This document shows, piece by piece, positions 34,316 to 43,941 of a stretch of DNA of 64,000 nt. This stretch comes from Seiridium cupressi (Eukaryota; Ascomycota; Sordariomycetes; Amphisphaeriales; Sporocadaceae): the NCBI GenBank assembly GCA_036674765.1, contig JARVKI010000021.1, positions 62,001-126,000 of the forward strand. Direction: 5' to 3'. A model generated the notes under the pieces. It was not told where the DNA came from and made no database searches. It saw only the letters and a list, made by a program, of their open reading frames with translations. Position numbers and translations under genes: made by a program. The first letter of the stretch is position 1, and the number at the start of each line of letters is the position of its first letter.

Positions 34316-36511
34316 ATGGCACTCGTACCGCAAGCATTCTTTTGCCTGTGGCAGGACGACGCAGTCCGCGAGAAACTCTTCGAACTCTTACACAAAGAGG
34401 ACATCTGCAATGTGCGACTCGCATCCTCCGCATGCTGCAATCTCGTTACGAAGCGCCTCTTCCTACGAACCAACCTGACCTTCACGGCCAATACTTTCAC
34501 AAGACAATCCAGAGTACAGGCACTTTCACGCATAGGACACCACATTGAGCATTTAACATTCTACTTCCCGCACACGGATGCGACCTTTCTACCACCGCTC
34601 ATCCACCCCGAGACAGGGCGTGAGATAAGCTTTTTATATACCCCTCACACCTCAATGGCATCAGTCCTTGCCAGACCAAAGTTTGCCAATACAGAATTGG
34701 GAGACATCTTGACACAGCAGTATCCGCCGCTGTTTCATGCGGCATCAAATGTGCCCTCGTTCATCAACGCTATGAAGCATCTGCCGAATATGAGACACAT
34801 GACTATAAAGACCCCGGGGCAAAACCCTAAGGAGAGATACAGACGTGATATAGTCGATTACGCTTTGATAAGTCTCCGTATCTCGCTAGAGAGGGCACCG
34901 CTGCGAAAGCTCATGAAGCTGTCCCTGTCGTCGGTACATCCCTCGGCGTTCACGTACCTGCGCCATGTTCCAGGCTTCGGCTGTACGCCTTCAGCCGGAC
35001 GCCGGTGGAAGCAGATTCGCAAATTGCACATCTCGGCCGAGTCATGGGACTTCTACGGCCCATCTCCTGGCCTCGATCATCTGAAGGTGATTGATGACTA
35101 CATCAGGAACTTTTCCGAGTGCCTGGAGAAGCTTACCTTTACATGGCTGGGTCGCAAGGGGCCATGCCCGATATCATTGGCATCAGACCCCCTGTTTGCA
35201 CCGCCCAGGAGCTCGCAGAAGCTGTTCAACGAGGTCACTTCACCAATGTCACCGCTGCCTCCAACGCCCGGGAGGAAGCCAATCAGGTTCCGAAAACTGC
35301 GCAGCCTATCAATACGCAACGCAACCATGAATGCGCCACAAGTTGCTGAGCTGGTAGCCGATCACCAGCACTGCGTACGTGAGTTTGACTTCGAGAATGT
35401 TATTCTCATCAATGACGGCAACTGGGATGATGCGCTGGCTCCTCTTATGGATGACCGATCTCGCAGTGATCGCTGGTCGCGCCATTCCACTGGCTCTATC
35501 ACCGAGGTGGAAAGCGTTCACTCGGCGCCATCCTTTGATGAGATGGCGTCTCCCTCGGCGGCTGTGAATGCTCTCTCAGAGGAAATCCTGTCACTAGATC
35601 TTGGTGGTGACCTAGAAAGACCTGAAGAGCCTGAACAACAGGATGTTGATGAGCTGCCTTCAGATCTCGAGTCCGCTCGTCAGGCCAGCCTATTTTCAGG
35701 CAGATCCAAGCAGCGACGCCTCACCAAGCGTCGTCGCAGGAGAAAGCATAGACATGATCAACCGGAGGAGCTGGATGACCACCACGAAGAAGCACCTCAC
35801 ACTCCGCCACGTCCTCGTCACCGGCGCCAAAATTCGGAGGAGACCATCAACCTCGAATATGATTTGGAGCCTCACTATCCTTCCGTCGAGCCTCCACAGC
35901 CTCTCCACTACCGTTCGCGATCTGTGCTTTTTGGAGAGATGAACAGCATCCACTCGGCGTCTAGCCAGCGGCTGTTCGGAGAGCTCGACAGCAACCTATC
36001 CACCTCCAGTCATCGCCTCTTCGGCGAGATTGAGCCGGAGCTGAGCTTCAGTCATTCGCCCATCAGCGAGGCAGGCTCCATGGATGAGTATTTCCGGCCA
36101 ATAACGCCTATTCTCGAGTCGGATCTGGAGATATCGGCTCCCATACTAGATACTAAACCATCTATGCCTACTCTTCTACAGCCGACGATCTATGATCCAA
36201 CTGCCGAGCTTTGCAGCGAGATCAGTGCGGTGCAGAGGGACATCGAAGCCGAGGAGGCACAGCGTGTGCTAGCTGAAGACCCGGACATGCGAAGGTCGGC
36301 GCTGAGAAAGGCCAAGGCGGCGGTACTGAGCAAGCTGTCAGAGCAATTCTCCAGCAGGAGGCAGACTAGGAAGGAAGCGACCGTATCGCCACACGCCATG
36401 GCGGCGATGGGCGTCCGATTTCAAGAGCGACTCTTTGGAAAGAGTGGCACGCCGGTTGTGGCAACATTCGACCATCGTAGTATGGATGTACCCATTTTGT
36501 TTAGTCGGTGA
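34316..36511 (+). CDS. F-box-like protein with acidic/basic disordered C-terminus
   Basis: Single-exon, 731-residue protein. The N-terminus (LWQDDAVREKLFELLHKEDICNVRLASSACCNLV) has the helix and Leu/Cys spacing of a fungal F-box-like domain. About residues 50-360 look like irregular leucine-rich segments (for example IRKLHISAESWDFYG, ECLEKLTFTWLG, FRKLRSLSIRNATM) ending with FDFENVILINDGNWDDALAPL, as in ascomycete F-box/LRR proteins. From about residue 375 the chain is disordered, with a very basic patch (KQRRLTKRRRRRKHRHD) that could act as a nuclear signal, and three copies of an LFGE unit (SVLFGEMNS, QRLFGELDS, HRLFGEIEP). The C-terminal part (ALRKAKAAVLSKLSEQF) may be helical. F-box proteins recruit substrates to SCF ubiquitin ligases; no partner can be named. 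ATG context is AGCAATGG. Confidence 0.72.
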   Translation: MALVPQAFFCLWQDDAVREKLFELLHKEDICNVRLASSACCNLVTKRLFLRTNLTFTANTFTRQSRVQALSRIGHHIEHLTFYFPHTDATFLPPLIHPETGREISFLYTPHTSMASVLARPKFANTELGDILTQQYPPLFHAASNVPSFINAMKHLPNMRHMTIKTPGQNPKERYRRDIVDYALISLRISLERAPLRKLMKLSLSSVHPSAFTYLRHVPGFGCTPSAGRRWKQIRKLHISAESWDFYGPSPGLDHLKVIDDYIRNFSECLEKLTFTWLGRKGPCPISLASDPLFAPPRSSQKLFNEVTSPMSPLPPTPGRKPIRFRKLRSLSIRNATMNAPQVAELVADHQHCVREFDFENVILINDGNWDDALAPLMDDRSRSDRWSRHSTGSITEVESVHSAPSFDEMASPSAAVNALSEEILSLDLGGDLERPEEPEQQDVDELPSDLESARQASLFSGRSKQRRLTKRRRRRKHRHDQPEELDDHHEEAPHTPPRPRHRRQNSEETINLEYDLEPHYPSVEPPQPLHYRSRSVLFGEMNSIHSASSQRLFGELDSNLSTSSHRLFGEIEPELSFSHSPISEAGSMDEYFRPITPILESDLEISAPILDTKPSMPTLLQPTIYDPTAELCSEISAVQRDIEAEEAQRVLAEDPDMRRSALRKAKAAVLSKLSEQFSSRRQTRKEATVSPHAMAAMGVRFQERLFGKSGTPVVATFDHRSMDVPILFSR

Positions 36512-36616
36512 TGAAATGTAACGACGTCATGAATGAAAAGCACGAATTGATCTGCCTCGTGATACTGCATCTTTAAATGAATGGGCTTGCTACCAGGCTG
36601 CTCTCCTGTGACGTTA

Positions 36617-37432
36617 TTACACATTCCTGGCGAGATACAGATAGAGTGCGTCAATTATTTTCACCTTTCCATCCTCCGCAATCCCCTCCCATTCTCTTCT
36701 GAAAAGCTGCCTTGCGCGCTCCAACTCATCATCAGCCCACTGCACGTTCAGTACGAATGGCGACTTGGAGATAAACTCAAGCTGTTGGTCCGCTGCCTCA
36801 ACGCCGAACTTGAGCACTGGCTGGCTAGCCATTTTATCCAACAACTCGATCCTTTCCACCACCATCCCTTCGGCTTCCAAAATCTTGCTAAACGAGTCTT
36901 TGCTCTGCAATCGCCGCCGATTCGAAGGCCATTGAAGTCCCAGCTCCTTCGCAACATTCTCGATAAGTATTCCTTGGATGAAGTTTCGCTCATGGGTGAT
37001 ATCAATAGCCATTGTCCCCCCTTCCTTTAATCATGTCTTCCAATGCGCAACCGCTTCTGCAGGATTGTTGAGAAGCACAAATGCGTTACTGCAGATCAAG
37101 AGATCAAAGTTTCCCTTCAATCCTAGCTCATGTAGCTCTGTACAAGAGTCCAGAGCCGTCACGTCGTGTTGTACGAACTTCGCTCTGGACCCCCCTTCCA
37201 CCTCCCGCTCCTGTCTAGCGCGCGCTTCCGCGAGCATGCCAGGACTGACATCGACACCTACAACGAGGCCATTGGGCCCGACCGAGGCGGCGGCTACAAA
37301 GGACTCGAGCCCGGTCCCGCAACATGGGACTAAGACTTTATCTCCAGGCTTGACGTCGACAAGTCCCATCATCCTTCTTGAGTAATCAGGGTGCTATGAG
37401 TCTTCGTATGCGGATGCGCGAGCATCGTACAT
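36617..37432 (-). pseudogene. SAM-dependent methyltransferase with two in-frame stop codons
   Basis: One continuous frame of about 272 codons, from an ATG at 37432 to the stop at 36617, reads as a complete class I methyltransferase. It starts MYDARASAYEDS, then after a TAG (37394-37396) HPDYSRRMMGL, the SAM-binding motif VLVPCCGTGLESFVAAA, the acidic residue in VVGVDVSPGMLAEAR, and FDLLICSNAFVLL. A TGA (37031-37033) then separates AVAHWKT from LKEGGTMAIDITHERN, which belongs just downstream in the same fold. Family members commonly have Trp in the sequence D-S-W-H-P, so the TAG is most simply TGG changed to TAG. No introns fit around either stop, because conserved residues flank both directly. 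Two stops and no frameshift suggest fairly recent loss. Convergent with the F-box-like gene, 106 bp away. Confidence 0.85.
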
Positions 37433-37974
37433 TGCGCCGGGATGCTTGAGCTTGCGTTTCCATTTCTTGCTTCGGAATCAAGTGGCCGAATGCCTTAAAA
37501 AGAATAGGTCTGGGGATGAAATTCTATCGGTACACTGCAACGGCAAGTATATAACTCAGTGTGAGGAGATGTTGCGCTATTCTCTCCCTGTAATTTGCGC
37601 GGTCTTATGAAAAATGTGAGGAGTCAGGTTGCGGATGAGTCAGCCCCTGCCTCAAGAAAGGAAATCCCTGATTCCATAGTGACACGACGTGTACACTCAG
37701 CTAGAAAGATAGGCCTTCAGGCAACATTTTCATCCAAGTTGTTGTTTTAGTACTACAACATGTATGATAAACATAGAAATAATACATTACCAGTGCCATA
37801 GACCGTTGTGGTAAAGTCTTGATTACGAGACGGTTGGTTAACCCGCTGGGAATTATCAGCGCCCACTTGGAATAAAGCTCCCATGCAAACATTCGAGGCA
37901 CAATACGATTGTGAAAAATTGTCTATCAACATGTCGTACGACCCAACTCACAAGACCATAGAAGACCCCCTTTA
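37433..37974. other. Intergenic, no gene recognised
   Basis: Between two minus-strand genes: upstream of the methyltransferase pseudogene and at the 3' end of the HAD hydrolase gene. No open frame with motifs. Confidence 0.5.
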
Positions 37975-38946
37975 TTATATTCTGGCTCTTGCAGGACCAT
38001 GGCTGAATCTAGGCTCAATAGGTATTCTAGGATGGTTGCCGGCCAGCTTGAGCCCAGTAACTCTCTCAAGCTCGTCAACAGCCTCGAATGCCCTGCCCAG
38101 ATTGACCTTGATAGTGCGGAACCCAAGCTTCCTAGCTGCTTTGAGATTCTCCCCAATATCATCTAAGAAGACAACATCTCCAGGTCTTACGTCATTGCCC
38201 AAGCTTGATAACTCTCCCGCTTGTCCTTGAGCTCGTTGTAGAGCATGTTTATTCACCTGGTTCAAGGTGTAATTATATATGGCCGGGTCCGGTTTCCGTA
38301 GTCCAACATGTGCAGAAGACACAAAGACGTCAAATAAGCCACGTACTGGACCGCTGAAGTAGTCCTCTTGATGAAGTGGATGACCACGGGGGAATATGAC
38401 CGTATTACTAACGGCAGCCACAATGTATCTCCCACTTTCCTTCAGCTTTTTCAGGGCGGGGTACATCCAAGGGTCGGGTCCAGCTGAGCCTGTCATCATT
38501 TCGTTGAATAACCACTTTGCGTCCAGTGTGGGTAAAGGAGGAATGTCCCTGGGCAGGTTTTGATCTTTGTCTTGTTGGATTTTGTAGAATGCTTGCCATC
38601 TCACAGGATCATGCAAATCTTTGCTAAAGCCATCGAAATATGAATCGTCCATGGGAATCTCGCCTCTTTCTAGTTTGTGCCAAAACCCATTGGGCGAAGT
38701 CTTGGATATGGAGTAGTTAATCCAGCCAGGAGGAATTCCTAAGCTCAACTCATAATCAAGGATAGCTTGAAATGGTGAGACGACCTGATTGTTGTCAGTA
38801 TCAGGAGCGGCTGGGGATCAGCACAAGATATGAGAACTGGTTATTTATGGCTGCTTCAAAACAGCCATTACAGCCATTTTAGATCAACTTACAACCACTC
38901 CACCAATGTCAAACAGTATAACCTTCGGCTGACTGTTCGATGACAT
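37975..38946 (-). CDS. HAD-superfamily hydrolase
   Basis: Predicted 287-residue hydrolase in two exons, 38946-38893 and 38784-37975, with a 108 nt intron (GTAAGT...AATCAG) in phase 0. Exon 1 (MSSNSQPKVILFDIGGVV) carries motif I with the nucleophilic Asp. Exon 2 continues VVSPFQAILDYE, a helical cap, then motif II (VAAVSNT), the motif III lysine in GLRKPDPAIYN, and motif IV VVFLDDIGENLKAA. The order and the PDPAIY and DDIGENL wording match the epoxide-hydrolase-N-terminal/ACAD10-type HAD phosphatase subgroup. Substrate is unknown; these enzymes act on small phosphorylated compounds or act as phosphatase-like proteins. It is divergent from the L5 gene with 500 bp between the start codons. Confidence 0.88.
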
Positions 38947-39446
38947 GTTGCTAAGAAGTTACTTGAGCCGAAGTGGTCTTCCACAAAAGGAAATCTACAC
39001 AAAAATATCGAAGGACAGGACGAAAAGATCACTTGAGCGAACCCGTTTGCGCCTGGAGCAGTAAAGACATGACCAGTCGTTCTGATGAACAGCAGCGACT
39101 GGACTCACTCAACCATCCTCAGACTTATGGAACCGGCAGGAGCCTCGGCCTCGGTATCTAGCAGGCGGATTGGATTGGTCCATGCGCCCCCACCCGGAAC
39201 CCCTGTCACCTCCCACCCCCCAAGCTCCGGCCGCCGACTCGTCACCCACCCCCGAAGTGAAGTCCAGCGGCTCGTACCCCACCACTCTACAGCAAGGGCT
39301 TTTGGGCTGGTGCAGCTCCAGACCTCACACACTAGTAGGCGAATTTCACCCACAAGCCAAAATTCGTGATCTTGAACCTGATCAACCTCGTTTCCTACGC
39401 CCAACGACAACCAGCTGAACATCCCCCAATCAGCCAATCAGTCACA
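38947..39446. promoter_or_regulatory. Divergent promoter region HAD hydrolase / RPL5
   Basis: 500 bp between divergent start codons. It must contain the strong constitutive L5 promoter. The part nearest L5 (39180-39440) is C/A-rich on the plus strand, with pyrimidine-rich stretches before the ATG; no individual factor site can be assigned with confidence. Confidence 0.5.
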
Positions 39447-40568
39447 ATGGTGAGTTCATTCTGATCAAGACAGTGCCAGAAATGGCGAGACTGTGCTTGA
39501 GTTTGAGAGTCAATGCAAGATGCTTCGGGTGAAGGAAGAAAAAAAATCTGAAGCGCAAATTGCTGACTCGAGGTCTATCGCAACAGGCGTTCAATAAGAT
39601 GGTAAAGAGCAGCGCGTACTACAGGTGAGTGTCATTCTTTCAGCGGAAGCGAACAGAGGACTATCAATCCGGTGAGCTTGTACTGACTTCTGCTTGTTTT
39701 CAGTCGCTTCCAGACCAAGTACAAGCGCAGAAGATCCGGAAAGACCGACTACTACGCCCGCAAGCGACTCATCACCCAGGCCAAGAACAAGTACAATGCC
39801 CCCAAGTACCGAATGGTCGTTCGCTTCACCAACCGCGACATCATCACCCAGATCGTGACCTCGGAGATCAGCGGTGACAAGGTCTTCGCTTCCGCCTACG
39901 CCCACGAGCTCCGTGCCTACGGCATTGAGCACGGTCTTACCAACTGGGCTGCCGCCTACGCTACCGGTCTTCTCCTCGCCCGCCGTGTCCTCAAGAAGCT
40001 CGGCCTTGATGAGCACTTCTCTGGTGTCGAGGAGGCTGATGGCGAGTACACCTTGACCGAGGCCGCTGAGGTCGACGGTGAGGAGCGCCGCCCCTTCAAG
40101 GCCTTCCTCGATGTCGGTCTTGCCCGTACCTCCACCGGTGCCCGTGTCTTTGGTGCCATGAAGGGTGCCTCTGACGGTGGTATCTTCATCCCCCACTCCG
40201 AGAACCGCTTCCCCGGTTACGACATCGAGTCCGAGGAGCTCGACGCCGAGACTCTCAAGAAGTACATCTTCGGTGGCCACGTCGCCGAGTACATGGAGAC
40301 CCTCGCCGATGATGATGAGGAGCGCTACAAGTCTCAGTTCCAGAAGTACATCGATGACGATGTCGAGGCTGAGGGTCTCGAGGATGTCTACACAGAGGCC
40401 CACGCTGCCATCCGTGAGGATCCCTTCAAGAAGCACGAGAGCGAGGCCCCCAAGAAGAGCAAGGATGAGTGGAAGGCCGAGTCCAAGAAGTTCAGGTCGA
40501 AGAAGCTCACCAAGTCCGAGAAGGAGGAGAAGGTCAAGGCCAAGATTGCCGAGCTCCGTGGCGAGTAA
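39447..40568 (+). CDS. RPL5: 60S ribosomal protein L5 (uL18)
   Basis: Predicted 301-residue ribosomal protein in three exons: 39447-39449 (only the ATG codon), 39587-39624 and 39704-40568, with introns of 137 and 79 nt. Splicing gives [34 protein letters not shown], the well-known L5 start. Later landmarks include NKYRMVVR-like YRMVVRFTNRDI, YAHELRAYGIEHGLTNWAAAYATGLLLARR, DVGLARTSTGARVFGAMKGASDGG and a Lys/Glu-rich C-terminus. L5 binds 5S rRNA with L11 to form the 5S RNP of the large subunit. Codon use is markedly C-ending, as expected of a highly expressed gene, which also produces a 281-codon open frame on the opposite strand that is not a gene. Confidence 0.98.
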
Positions 40569-43500
40569 GCAATGCTCTACGGATAAGGGACAGGGCTGGA
40601 TTTGTGAAAAAAAATGGGATCGACTTCTTTACGGCTCGCACGATTGGTCAACCGGTAGTTTAGGAGTTAATTGCATGAAATGCTCTGAATGATTTGATTT
40701 GATACCACAAAAACTTTTCACCTAGAGTCAGTGATATCAATGCCTGTGACGCTCCTGTTAATGTGCTGGTCATGGGGATAAACCATTGCTAGATAGGATG
40801 GCTAGGTGAGTTAGCTATGCATTGGGCCTGACCTTCTCAGCATCTTTGCCCATTCATACAAACATGTTCCCTTATGTATACCCTCACACAATCGATAACA
40901 ATAGTAACCACTGTACCGCGAGAAAGGAAGTCAGCATCGCCAAGTAGCGAGAATCATGTGTCCCAGAGAATCCATGGTCTCAAGCCCATTTCTGGTCATC
41001 AATATTGATAGATATTCGAGGCCTTGACAGTGTTCGATAATCGCACACATCATGCAACATTCAGCAAAAGCACATGGCGCGAAGACCATCCCAAGGACTT
41101 GAGTTGAAGAATTCACATATGATCCCAGAGATTTTCTTGCATTTGTATTGAGAACTAAGATCCCAGGAATTTAAGGATAACGATAGTTCCTAACAAGAGC
41201 CACAATTTTGTGAGAGAGAATTCCAGAGGCAACGACAGATGACGATTCTTCTCCCAATTGGATTGTGATTCTTGTCGTTATCCCACTTCCGGGACACACC
41301 AAGGTAATATGGGATAATTTAGCCAGATATGCATTGGTATTGAGGTTGCAGTCCGGAAAGGCTGTATTCGAACTATTAGCCGTAACCAGTAATTAGGGTT
41401 ATCACTACCGCCAATCAGAGGAAGTCATGATAATCGTCACCCGTGGTACGGAAACGAAAGAGTAGAAAGGACAATGATTTCCCTGGAAGCGGATCGAGCC
41501 GTCGACATGAGCACTGATACAAATACATTCGCTCTGGCGTAAGCATCCAGGAGCCGAGGCGGTGGCGGCGGATTCTGGCGACTTGCACTTATGGCGTTGA
41601 GACAAAGGTGTCGGCTGCTGGTTGATCCAAACCAGCGTTGAAAGCACCGGCCTAGCTTCGAAACACGTTTCTCCTAAGAGTGCCAGCGAGACATCACGCA
41701 AATGTAATGTTCGCTTTGAAATTCAAATCTCGAGTATCAAGCACTCCTAACGTTTTTCCTCAATTCAACTAAAAACAGCAAATGGACCAATTTTGTGTCA
41801 AGCATCCAAATTTCAGGCCATGGCAACGAGGTGCTTATCCCGGCATTTCGGACACCGAAACCTCGGATACTATCCGTTCTCGACAGCTTCTTTATCTTCG
41901 ACAAGATAGTCGGTATCTCTGGGACTATGGAGCCACGCCCGTTGAGACAAAGGTTACGCGATTCGGAAGCAACGAACCGACGGAGAGTATCCAGAGTATC
42001 GGGTAACTTATGTTCAAATATGGTCATGACATGGATGGAAGCAAACAGCATGGATATAACATCGCCAGCCACGAGTACATTGTATTACCGAGCTGAGCGT
42101 GCACCACTCTGCAGCCAATCTCCTAGTGGCAATGAACCAACTGCAACTCGGATGCTCTGAAAATACCGTTGCAGAGCCATCGCACATGGGCATAATTGCA
42201 AGGTGCATCCAACGTTACCCCACAAGCAAGAGGACTCATGTAGTAAGTGACCAGAGTAGATCCGCATGTCAGCAACTAGGTTTAGCAGCGAAAAAACTCC
42301 ATTTGAAAAAAAAATCCACGTGGGTTCTCAGGACGTCAAAAATTGATGTTCAACGTTGGCCTTTTCTTTGCAATCGCGAATAGCCCTCGGAGTTTTCCTG
42401 GAGGGGGTTGTTCACTGTTGATAATCACGCAACATAGATCGGGAAGAGCGGAGACGGTAGAGGGAATTGTCGGAAGGCGGACCCTCACCAGTGCACCACA
42501 AGCAATTCGCTTGATCGCGTGCTCGGTCGGGCCCAGCCATCGGCGGCTACCTATAGGCCTGCGACTTATATGGCACGTTCGTGATGTTTGCAGAACAGCC
42601 ACCCCAATGTTGTTCATATGATCAAGAGCAATCGGCGGCAGATCGCTGGAGACACGCGAATCTTGCCCGACCGAGAGACGTCATCAGCTGCCGTGTTGCG
42701 GGAAGGTGCAACATGGCAAAGAGCAGCATCTCGCAGAAATTGATGTAGATCTCTTGGGGTAAGAGGACCCTTGGAGAATGGCAGTTCCTGGGAGTGTTCG
42801 GATTTCAGCGCAGCGTTGCATTATCCTTGAGGCACGGATCCGACAGGCTGCATAGATATGAGACCACTATTGCATGTTGCTACAATCTGCAGTGCTCCCG
42901 TTTCGACAGAGGATAGGCTTCCTACTGCTGCAACAGCTGCATGCAAGGCGGCTGCACCAACGATGAATCTACTGTATCGCGAGTTGCACATCTGGCCATG
43001 TTCGTCGGGACTTGAGATGTTCATCGTGTCCCTAGATGGACCAGAAACTGCTAGTTTGTTGAACGGAGACCGCTCGCCCCTCAGCACTAAGAGCATTCGG
43101 GGATGGGCGGGCAACTGACGTCGTTTGTGCAGGGTCCTGTGCACTGCAATGGTGAATGAGCTGTTTTCTCCAATATTTTGCCCACCGACGATGGCCACAA
43201 TGCAATTCCAATTGGGCCGATGAAGGTGGAGGTTTCGCTTCCTGGTCGTCGACGCATCTGAACCGGGACACCAAGACCCAGGACCCTGCCGCTCGGCGCC
43301 CGTAATACCGCCTATCCTGGCCATCTCGTCCATCGGCTCACATCAGCGGATTCATTACTTATGTATTATTAGCTCCTCCGTGCAAGACAACGCCCGAAGC
43401 CTCACTCTTAGCTGATACGATTGGCTTTTTTTCTTCTTCTTCTTCTTCTTCTTCTCCCCCCTGTGCTATCCTGTCGCACTTGATACCTCGCTCTGAAGCT

Positions 43501-43941
43501 ACTATCCGGCCCTCTCTGAACTCTGTTTCGGTTTGACTTGATACTAACACATACATTGAACATGGACCGCCACCGCTATCTTTAGTCCTAGGCCACGCCC
43601 ATGAGCTCTCGCCCGGAACCCCACACTCGCAGCTAGAATCTAGACCTCGCTTTTGGGGGATAGGGTGCATTGCTAATCCACGACAAAAAGAGTCCAGGTC
43701 CAACAGCTGGAAAGCATATCCACCGTGGAAGCCAGCTTCGGGGCTCGCATCTCATCTCTCACAACTGCGAAACCATCGTCTTTCGCCGGTCGGACTTGTT
43801 ACTACGAGGAGAGCCTCACTTGAGCGCATCTTCCCCAGGACCCACTCCGTTGAGCAGTAACACTATTTGCTGCAAATACTCAACTTCGACCAGCGCTGTT
43901 AGCCCGCTGTCCCCAAAGTTTACAGGAGGCGCCATATCAAC
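40569..43941. other. 3.4 kb spacer, no gene recognised
   Basis: Lies between two co-directional genes. Open frames of 60-170 codons (largest 42821-43333, minus) overlap frames on the other strand and lack motifs. A (TTC)n run sits at 43431-43455, about 490 bp before the Mhp1-type gene, inside a pyrimidine-rich leader typical of fungal promoters. Confidence 0.5.
43431..43455. repeat. (TTC)8 microsatellite
   Basis: Eight TTC units flanked by T7 and C5 runs, in the upstream region of the Mhp1-type gene. Confidence 0.9.

Noticed and set aside
37031..37033. TGA in the methyltransferase read as selenocysteine or programmed readthrough
   Set aside because: Ascomycete fungi lack the selenocysteine machinery, the TGA is not followed by the CTA readthrough context, and a second stop of another type (TAG) lies upstream.
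39591..40436. 281-codon minus-strand frame opposite RPL5
   Set aside because: Shadow caused by strong C-ending codon bias of L5; no motifs and a Leu/Val/Glu/Gly composition typical of antisense frames.
42821..43333. 170-codon minus-strand frame in the L5-Mhp1 spacer
   Set aside because: Overlaps other frames on the opposite strand, no domain, no splice partner, mixed codon use.
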